From: Haliscomenobacter sp965225875
GTDB lineage: Bacteria > Bacteroidota > Bacteroidia > Chitinophagales > Saprospiraceae
DNA: 64,000 nt
Direction: 5' to 3'
Assembly (NCBI RefSeq): GCF_965225875.1
Contig: NZ_CBDDBS010000003.1
Coordinates: forward strand, 2,480,001 to 2,544,000
Shown: positions 58,401-64,000 of the stretch, piece after piece
Layout: every line of letters begins with the position of its first letter
How positions within the stretch are numbered: the first letter of the stretch is position 1
Notes under the pieces: generated by a model
Told to the model about the DNA's origin: nothing
Database searches by the model: none
The model's input: only the letters and a program-made list of their open reading frames with translations
Program-made: the position numbers and the translations under genes

Positions 58401-61400
58401 AGGCTAGTTTGCAATTGTCCCAGCTGCCTTCATCGATGTCTGCTGCGCTCACCTGAGCATATCCATTGGTGTAGCCATTGGCGTTGCTCAAGGTTACATG
58501 CAGGTCATCGTCACACTTCATGATTGGTGCGATCTTGTCCTTGACCTCGAAGATAAAGCAAGTGGTGGAGGCATTGTAACAACCATCGAAGGCATCGATC
58601 ACCATCAGGTGTTTGCCCACGGGAAGTCCGATCATCATGCCGTTCATCACCGCGTATTCTACTTTATCCCAGCAGATTTTGTCTTTATCGCAGGCACCCA
58701 AGCGGTAGGCATCATTGTCCCCACGTAGGTCCCCTGCCTCTTCACGAGCTTGGGGGGTACAAATTGGGCTTGCTGGCCCTTCGTATACCAATATTCCTTT
58801 TACATAACGATCCTTGGTGTACACACTCACACTGATGTTGCCCAGGTTGCAATTGTCTTTGATCGTTACCCCAAAGGCGGTCTTAATCCCCGCAACAGTC
58901 ACCGGAATGGCTGCCGTGCAGTCCATTGGACCAGTGGAAATGTCGTAAGGTGCGCCGTGGGCGTATTCAACCGTTGGTGCCGTGAAGTCTCCAATCTTGA
59001 TCAGAATGTGGAAGGTATCTACGATACCACCAGCACACCAATCCAGTACATACAACTCCCGATCGATCTTCACTCCCTTGCCCCCACAAATTGGGAACTC
59101 GGTGTCTTTGATCGATATCGAATAGTTGCATTCCACCTGATCGATGAATAAACAACGTGGGTTGGCACTCGTGTTGAAGTAGCTGCAAACGTATGGAGTT
59201 ACATCTTCCTTCTTAATCAAACTCTTATCTGGCGTGCAGGAATTGTATTCTACAACATGATCGTATTTGCCTTCTGGATTGGCATCCTTGAACACAAAGT
59301 CATCAACCGCAGGACGGGTGAACTTGATCTTTTGTACATAGGAACTACGCATGCCATTACAATCCGTAGCGGTCCATTCCCGCGAGATCACTGCGTAGTA
59401 CCCGCCATTGACTTTCATTTGTTCGCAGGAGTAGAATTCTACTTTATCGCTCCATTTCAAAGTGATCCGGCAGCCGCAGTTGTAGCAATTGTCCTTAAAG
59501 TAAGCATAGCCCAGGTTTTTGATGTTGTCATTCACCAAACTTGGTGGAGCCAGACCCAATTGGCAATTGTCGCCTGTTCCTGCTACACCTTCCGCATTGT
59601 TGATGGTTTGGCTACCCGTAGCCGCAGGACGTGGCGAAGATATTGCACCTACGTTACCAATCGTCAGGCGATTGTTCAATACGTAGTTCACATCGTAGCA
59701 ATCCAGGGTGATATCCGCTGGTGCACACACCAAGGCTGGTGCCGTTTTGTCCTCAGCGGTTACCTTACCCCAGCAAATGATGTTGCCAAAGGAGTCAAAC
59801 AAGCCGTAAGTCCATACTCCGGCACAGTCGATCAAAGCGCCGTTGCTTGGGTCATTGTCCATTACCCGAACCGTGCCCCCGCCGCAATTGACATCGGAGA
59901 CCAGATTACCGGTCAACAGGAATTGGCAATTTTCATCCAGGCTTACCGTCACATCCTGGCAGCCGCAGTGCGCTACCCGGAAGCGTTGTTGTACCTGTTG
60001 CACACAGCCTGGATCGTTAGGATTAGCTGCTCCAGGTGCTCCAGCATCAAAGCTGTACACCAAGGTATGGGTGCCCACCGACAAAGTCGCAGGGTTGATC
60101 GTCAGTTTTGTTGGGGCTACGCCTGCGCCTGATTGGGTGTTCCCATCCAAAATGAAGGTACCCGTTCCTGCTGCATTGTTCGCCACCGTACCCGTCACTG
60201 TGAAGGGTGCCGCATTGGGCGATATCAGCGCGGGAAGGCCCGTGAACACTGGATCAGGGTAATAGCAGGTATTGCCGATGCTCAGGGTGTCACCTCGACC
60301 ATTCGTCACCGAAATGGTATAACCTTGGCCGTCGCGGTGATAGCCAAATAAGTCAAAAACTCCAGTACCCGCACCCGTTTCAGGAATGGTTGCACCAGCA
60401 GTATAAGCCACTGTGGCATTGACGTCGCTATACAATCCTGTCACACTTACAATCGTCCAGGTTTGGCCAGAAGGGCCTTCAATGGTCACCGTTTCACTGA
60501 AAGTACCCACATTGGTCGTGGTGCCATTTTCAATCAGTGGCGAGTTGTTCATACAAGTACAAGGGTCGTGGATGCTCACCATTGGTGGGGTGCAACCTTC
60601 GTCCGTCACGCCATCGCAGTTGTTGTCCACCCCGTCGCAGATTTCCGTTGCGCCTGGATTGATCGCATTGTTGTTGTCGTTGCAATCGACACTCGCCGCC
60701 GTCAGTTCGGAAGCGACTTTGTAGCCTACAGGGCGCAGGCATTGGGTCAAGGTTGTACCGCTGGAATAGCCATCGTTGTCTACATCGGCATACCAGATTT
60801 GACCGGGTTTTTCCAAGGCATCATTGTCATCACAATCGGTATTGTTGGTGACGTAGCCGGCTGACTGGCTGCAGGCTTGTTGGCTTACCGCTGGGTTACC
60901 AAAGCCATCATTGTCTGCGTCGGCATAATAAGTGGTTAGGCCACCTTCGTCGGTAGAGCCGTTGCAGTTGTTGTCGATGCCATCACAAATTTCCGTCGCG
61001 CTGGGTTTGATTGCAAAGTTGTTGTCATTGCAATCGCCACTCGTTGCCGTCAATTCGGAAGCTACTTTGTAGCCCACTGGGCGTAGGCACTGAGTCAAGG
61101 TCGTGCCGCTGGAATAACCGTCGTTGTCCACATCCGCATACCAGATTTGGCCGGGTTTTTCCAGAGCATCGTTGTCATCACAATCGGTGTTGTTGGTGAC
61201 GTAACCAGCTGGCTGGCTACAAGCTTGTTGGCTTACTGCAGCGTTACCAAAGCCATCGTTGTCTGCATCGGCGTAGTAGGTCGTGGTCACACCTTCGTCC
61301 GTAGAGCCGTTGCAGTTGTTGTCGATGCCGTCACAGATTTCGGTCGCGCTGGGTTTGATCGCAAAGTCGTTGTCATTGCAATCGCCACTCGTTGCCGTCA

Positions 61401-64000
61401 ATTCGGAAGCTACTTTGTAGCCCACTGGGCGTAGGCACTGAGTCAAGGTCGTGCCGCTGGAATAACCGTCGTTGTCCACATCCGCATACCAGATTTGGCC
61501 GGGTTTTTCCAGAGCATCGTTATCATCACAATCCGTGTTATTGGTTACATAACCGCTAGGTTGGCTACAGGCTTGTTGGCTTACCGCTGGATTACCAAAG
61601 CCATCGTTATCCGCATCCGCATAATAAGTGGTCAGGCCACCTTCATCCGTAGAGCCGTTGCAGTTGTTGTCGATGCTGTCGCAAATTTCGGTAGCTCCTG
61701 GGTTGATGCTGCCGACATTGTCGTTGCAATCGCCAGAAGTTGCCGTCAGTTCAGAGGCGGTTTTATAGCCCGTGGGCCGCAGACACTGTACCGCAGTGGT
61801 ACCGCTGGAATAACCGTCGTTGTCTACGTCGGCGTACCAGGTCTGGCCTGGTTTTTCCAAAGCGTCATTATCATCACAATCCGTATTGTTGGTGACATAA
61901 CCAGCTGGCTGGCTGCAAGCCTGTTGGCTTACCGCTGGGTTACCAAAACCATCATTATCCGCATCCGCATAATAGGTCGTGGTGACACCTTCGTCGATGG
62001 AACCATTACAGTTGTTGTCAATGCCGTCGCAGATTTCGGTAGCTCCTGGGTTGATCGCAGCGTTGTTGTCATTGCAATCGGTATTATTGGACACAAAACC
62101 TGTACCACAACTTCCACTAAAAGTCATACTGTTGTTGGGGTCACCATATCCGTCGTTGTCGGTATCCGCATAACAAACAACATTATCGATCATCGTCAGC
62201 ACAACGTCGTTGCCGTCGCCGCCAGTGTAGGAAATGGTTGCATTAAAGTTGCTCCCAAGAAAGTTGGTAATGGTAGCCCCTTGAGCAAGTCCGGTAAACG
62301 TACCCACTATGGCATCTGCGCTGCCGTCGTTGTCCACGATGGTGAAGCTTTGTCCATTGGCAGGGCTGTGGGTTCCGCTGAGTTTGAGCTCCACACCGGA
62401 GAGGTTTACCACACCAGAAACGGTCAATTGGTTGTACCCTGAACCCGGCGTAGTGCCGTTGATGACAATCGCCAAGTCGCTACCAAAAGAAAGTGTGCTG
62501 GCTGTAACATCCGTGCCGGTGAAAGTTGGTTTGACCGCTGCCGGAGAGGCTCCCGGATCGAGAAATACTGTTCCACCCGCAGCATTGATGCCGCCACCCT
62601 CGATAGCCACATCGCTGTTGCTGATGAGTTGCAGATTGGTGGCTGCTGATCGGGTAATATTGGCACTCACCGTTATCGCACCACTGCTAGCATTGCCGAT
62701 GATCAAAGTACCCGCAGTGATGCGGTCTAGTTCTGCATCGGTCAAGCCAAGTCGTGTAGCGGTATCCTCGGAACCTAAATTAATGTTTCGGCCACCAGTT
62801 ATTGGTACGATGGTAACCTTATTTGTACCCGCCGCAACCGAAGAAGTAGGATCTAAATAAACGATGTCCCCATATACTGTAATATCACCCGCCGTTGTAG
62901 TGACTGTTCCACCGGGCTGATTGGCAAAAGCCTCGGAAGCCGCACTAGTAGGCGAGAAACCCGTGATCTGGATGTTACCACTGCTTGTAGCCGAGATGGT
63001 GCCTACATTTCGTACGCCGTCGTTGTCATTGCCAGAGGGTCCACCAGTACCCTGCAATAGGAGGTTACCTGTGCCCGTGGTAGCGATTGCGCCCATGTTT
63101 TGGATACCATACTGGAGTCCATTGCTGTCTGTACCGCCGCGACCAGTTAGTAAGACGGTGCCATTGATCGAGCGGACCATTGCTCCGTTGAGCACGTTGA
63201 TGCCAGTGAAATAGCCAGTACTCGCCACAGTTTGTTGATTGGCTTCTATACCTAAGTTCCCATTCTCAGTTTCAATGCTACTATTACCCCCCAGTGTCAC
63301 GTTTTTACTCACCTTAACTGTAACGGTACCTGTTCCGGAGAGCAGCAGATTGGCGTTGGTCGCTACCGCTAAGGCGTCGACACCAGGGATGGCATCATCG
63401 TTTTGCAAATCTACATCCAGGTTAGCATTGGCGGCGAAGCTGATGTCGCCATTGAAACTCACTTGGTCATCACCCAAACCACCATTGATGGTCAGAGTGG
63501 GTAGGTTGGCGGTAAAAGCGCCAATATTGATGTTATCGTTGCCCGCTGCAGTATTGACTGTAATGGAGCTAGCACCCGCAAGGGCTACATCCACGGGGAG
63601 ATTCATGGTAAGTCCTCCGTCCAGGGAGTAAGTGCGTCCAGTCGCGTTGAACCGGATGTTGGAGCCATTTTCACTGACCGTGAGCGTCTCGCCATTGCCT
63701 GCCACATCAGTAATAACGATGGCACCAGCAGTGGTCGTAATGGTGTAATCTGGACAAACTGATGGGCCATCTATAGTGCCATCACAATTGTTGTCGATGC
63801 CATCACAGATTTCGGTAGCACCAGGAGAAATGGCAGTATTGTTATCATTGCAATCGCCCGATGTTGCCGTCAGTTCAGAAGCTGTCTTGTAACCCAAGGG
63901 GCGTAGGCACTGGGTAAGGGTTGCCGCCCCGGTTTGAGCATAGCCATCGTTGTCGGTGTCTTTGTACCAAGTCTGTCCCGGTTTTTCCAGGGCATCATTG
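55429..64000 (-). CDS. Giant T9SS-secreted protein with MopE-like repeats (partial, 5' end outside)
   Basis: At least 2,856 residues. The frame stays open to the right edge, so the true start lies beyond 64000. In coding order: MopE-like modules (64000-63760), a ~520-residue beta-helix-like, Asn/Gly/Thr-rich passenger (63750-62190, with ITVNTAAGNDNINIGAF and GGDGNDVVLT), a MopE-like array (62190-60590), a unique stretch with Cys pairs (60590-59965), and from 59962 the block shared with the neighbour. It ends in dockerin-like, cohesin-like and T9SS sorting domains (55432-55690, PNPFSDETLIGF). DxDNDG motifs suggest calcium binding. Probably a surface structure. Confidence 0.9.
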   Translation of the reverse strand, partial: NDALEKPGQTWYKDTDNDGYAQTGAATLTQCLRPLGYKTASELTATSGDCNDNNTAISPGATEICDGIDNNCDGTIDGPSVCPDYTITTTAGAIVITDVAGNGETLTVSENGSNIRFNATGRTYSLDGGLTMNLPVDVALAGASSITVNTAAGNDNINIGAFTANLPTLTINGGLGDDQVSFNGDISFAANANLDVDLQNDDAIPGVDALAVATNANLLLSGTGTVTVKVSKNVTLGGNSSIETENGNLGIEANQQTVASTGYFTGINVLNGAMVRSINGTVLLTGRGGTDSNGLQYGIQNMGAIATTGTGNLLLQGTGGPSGNDNDGVRNVGTISATSSGNIQITGFSPTSAASEAFANQPGGTVTTTAGDITVYGDIVYLDPTSSVAAGTNKVTIVPITGGRNINLGSEDTATRLGLTDAELDRITAGTLIIGNASSGAITVSANITRSAATNLQLISNSDVAIEGGGINAAGGTVFLDPGASPAAVKPTFTGTDVTASTLSFGSDLAIVINGTTPGSGYNQLTVSGVVNLSGVELKLSGTHSPANGQSFTIVDNDGSADAIVGTFTGLAQGATITNFLGSNFNATISYTGGDGNDVVLTMIDNVVCYADTDNDGYGDPNNSMTFSGSCGTGFVSNNTDCNDNNAAINPGATEICDGIDNNCNGSIDEGVTTTYYADADNDGFGNPAVSQQACSQPAGYVTNNTDCDDNDALEKPGQTWYADVDNDGYSSGTTAVQCLRPTGYKTASELTATSGDCNDNVGSINPGATEICDSIDNNCNGSTDEGGLTTYYADADNDGFGNPAVSQQACSQPSGYVTNNTDCDDNDALEKPGQIWYADVDNDGYSSGTTLTQCLRPVGYKVASELTATSGDCNDNDFAIKPSATEICDGIDNNCNGSTDEGVTTTYYADADNDGFGNAAVSQQACSQPAGYVTNNTDCDDNDALEKPGQIWYADVDNDGYSSGTTLTQCLRPVGYKVASELTATSGDCNDNNFAIKPSATEICDGIDNNCNGSTDEGGLTTYYADADNDGFGNPAVSQQACSQSAGYVTNNTDCDDNDALEKPGQIWYADVDNDGYSSGTTLTQCLRPVGYKVASELTAASVDCNDNNNAINPGATEICDGVDNNCDGVTDEGCTPPMVSIHDPCTCMNNSPLIENGTTTNVGTFSETVTIEGPSGQTWTIVSVTGLYSDVNATVAYTAGATIPETGAGTGVFDLFGYHRDGQGYTISVTNGRGDTLSIGNTCYYPDPVFTGLPALISPNAAPFTVTGTVANNAAGTGTFILDGNTQSGAGVAPTKLTINPATLSVGTHTLVYSFDAGAPGAANPNDPGCVQQVQQRFRVAHCGCQDVTVSLDENCQFLLTGNLVSDVNCGGGTVRVMDNDPSNGALIDCAGVWTYGLFDSFGNIICWGKVTAEDKTAPALVCAPADITLDCYDVNYVLNNRLTIGNVGAISSPRPAATGSQTINNAEGVAGTGDNCQLGLAPPSLVNDNIKNLGYAYFKDNCYNCGCRITLKWSDKVEFYSCEQMKVNGGYYAVISREWTATDCNGMRSSYVQKIKFTRPAVDDFVFKDANPEGKYDHVVEYNSCTPDKSLIKKEDVTPYVCSYFNTSANPRCLFIDQVECNYSISIKDTEFPICGGKGVKIDRELYVLDWCAGGIVDTFHILIKIGDFTAPTVEYAHGAPYDISTGPMDCTAAIPVTVAGIKTAFGVTIKDNCNLGNISVSVYTKDRYVKGILVYEGPASPICTPQAREEAGDLRGDNDAYRLGACDKDKICWDKVEYAVMNGMMIGLPVGKHLMVIDAFDGCYNASTTCFIFEVKDKIAPIMKCDDDLHVTLSNANGYTNGYAQVSAADIDEGSWDNCKLAWIAVRRNVPDGCAASFIAKGYDTNGNGKLDALPADGDVSKADGFDRNGDGDIADFGETFILKGGKLMTPLLDFVEFFCCDLTERVTVELWGGDIYGNTNYCWMDLLIEDKVAPTCLAPWDVTIYCDDKNIASIDDKFASAKIFGDVTIPTGNDCAALDTTYTTEKKLKCGAGYIDRIWTLTKQTAKGPISVTCKQRIHILPVHEYNICFPKDISTDCKTPIIDTVITDELGCDILAVNVHDKRYDASDDECYKIFRTYSVINWCTYDDRCGDPLLQTNVSIIDRAVFGNYGKAPIYMLVRDRKNNRRDGIEEFWVSKDLVAGNADDIDFTEEVPYCEVAGEFYHSFIYTQIIKVYDDTRPVVTGTRDTFCTSPTACTANITKVVTLKDNCTDKVELETQFLMIAPFQTLEAGKMILYSTPRWSTKDLGNGQFEIKVANLPEGTHDLIVVGRDECGNLSLATRIPFVVKDCKAPAPICINGLSTGIMPDGNGGGMMAVWATDFVASKIYDCNGQGPETKDGLKLITKYSINRVGQPVNKDQTGLNFTCADINNSPILVELHAWDDAGNHDFCITFVELIDSRGVCPGSAGGVNIAGTISTEGNANLQGASITLSGAASQSATTAANGGYSFVNLAKGGDFTVTPQLDKNHLNGVSTFDLVLIQKHILGVQALNSPYKMIAADANNSKTISTLDLIALRKLILNIDTHFANNTSWRFVDASYVFPNPGNPWSTAFPEVVSTNDITSNMTANFVAIKVGDVNASASVSGAASAEIRTREDFQLKTQEQNLKSGNEYKVTFTAEDLKNIQGYQFALNLDQSVMELLDIEYGVAKAENFGVFKNEGIITTSWNSKYEQGALFTLVLRAKADAKLSSTLSLNRLVSPEAYDQNNENLGIALSFEGIQSTEAYELRQNIPNPFSDETLIGFTLPKALKGTLTVRDVKGATIYKVEGNYAKGSNQVTLKKSQLGASGVLYYTLETTEFTATKKMVILE
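55432..59962. repeat. Paralogous C-terminal block, copy 2
   Basis: Partner of 48219-52757, same strand. Small differences occur, such as AREEAGDLRGDNDAYRL here against LLCGKQGELRGDHDGYQL in copy 1. Confidence 0.9.
60600..62090 (-). repeat. About 350-bp MopE-like coding repeats
   Basis: Four or so copies of a ~116-residue module: TEICDGIDNNCNGS.DEG, TTYYADADNDGFGNPAVSQQACSQPAGYVTNNTDCDDNDALEKPGQIWYADVDNDGYSSGTTLTQCLRP. Adjacent copies (about 61000-61200 and 61350-61550) are almost identical over more than 150 bp, which indicates recent duplication or conversion. Confidence 0.85.

Noticed and set aside
60600..62090. Mobile element or phage repeat array
   Set aside because: The repeats are coding modules of about 116 residues inside one open frame, with no terminal repeats or target duplications.

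Overview
The window reads as chromosome of a member of the Bacteroidota, most likely the Saprospiria (Haliscomenobacter/Lewinella-like; the genus is an inference). The signs are type IX secretion C-terminal sorting domains on two giant secreted proteins, Bacteroidota-type promoters (TTG or TTTG, about 20 nt, TANNTTTG), families such as DUF5916, DUF2911, DUF2961 and Reg_prop/Y_Y_Y sensor kinases, and almost no Shine-Dalgarno sequences. No transposase, integrase, phage gene, CRISPR array, rRNA or tRNA was recognised. The window appears to be ordinary chromosome, but its intergenic spaces are unusually rich in palindromes.

Layout. 0-10 kb: APC permease, secreted thioredoxin-fold protein, small DinB/DUF1569, DoxX-like and DUF1684 proteins, a DUF5916 outer-membrane protein and CsaA. 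10-14 kb: gamma-glutamyltransferase, then an ECF sigma factor with two small membrane proteins sharing a C-terminal motif and a His-rich Hsp20. 14-25 kb: enolase-superfamily epimerase, S9 peptidase, GH172-like DUF2961 protein, DUF2911 protein, a membrane-tethered winged-helix regulator, a TlpA-like protein and an acetyl xylan esterase-like hydrolase. 25-29.6 kb: an aromatic amino-acid operon (prephenate dehydratase, aminotransferase, prephenate dehydrogenase, DAHP synthase-chorismate mutase) preceded by a Phe/Tyr-rich leader peptide and a transcription attenuator. 29.6-36 kb: FAD oxidoreductase, GNAT-like protein with LOG protein, SPFH protein, polyprenyl synthase and YpdA-like reductase. 36-48 kb: sensor kinase with LytTR regulator, a second ECF sigma factor, a membrane protein with an N-terminal DNA-binding-like domain, a WYL regulator, and a divergent MarR / small protein / MFS locus. 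48-64 kb: two adjacent giant T9SS-secreted proteins that share about 1,500 C-terminal residues but carry different N-terminal parts. The second runs off the right edge.

The clearest regulatory find is the attenuator at 24999-25185. An 18-residue leader peptide has eight aromatic residues in a nine-residue run. A T-tailed terminator follows, and the bases just after the leader stop codon can form an alternative pairing with it. The second theme is a set of at least four families of intergenic palindromes, many abutting stop codons. They include two copies of a shell-like element with conserved ends, compensatory changes and different interiors (6189-6537 and 13348-13471), four long hairpins sharing a GCTACCGCAGC-type core, seven 20-nt hairpins whose G-U wobbles point to a role in sense RNA, and four 22-nt hairpins next to stop codons.
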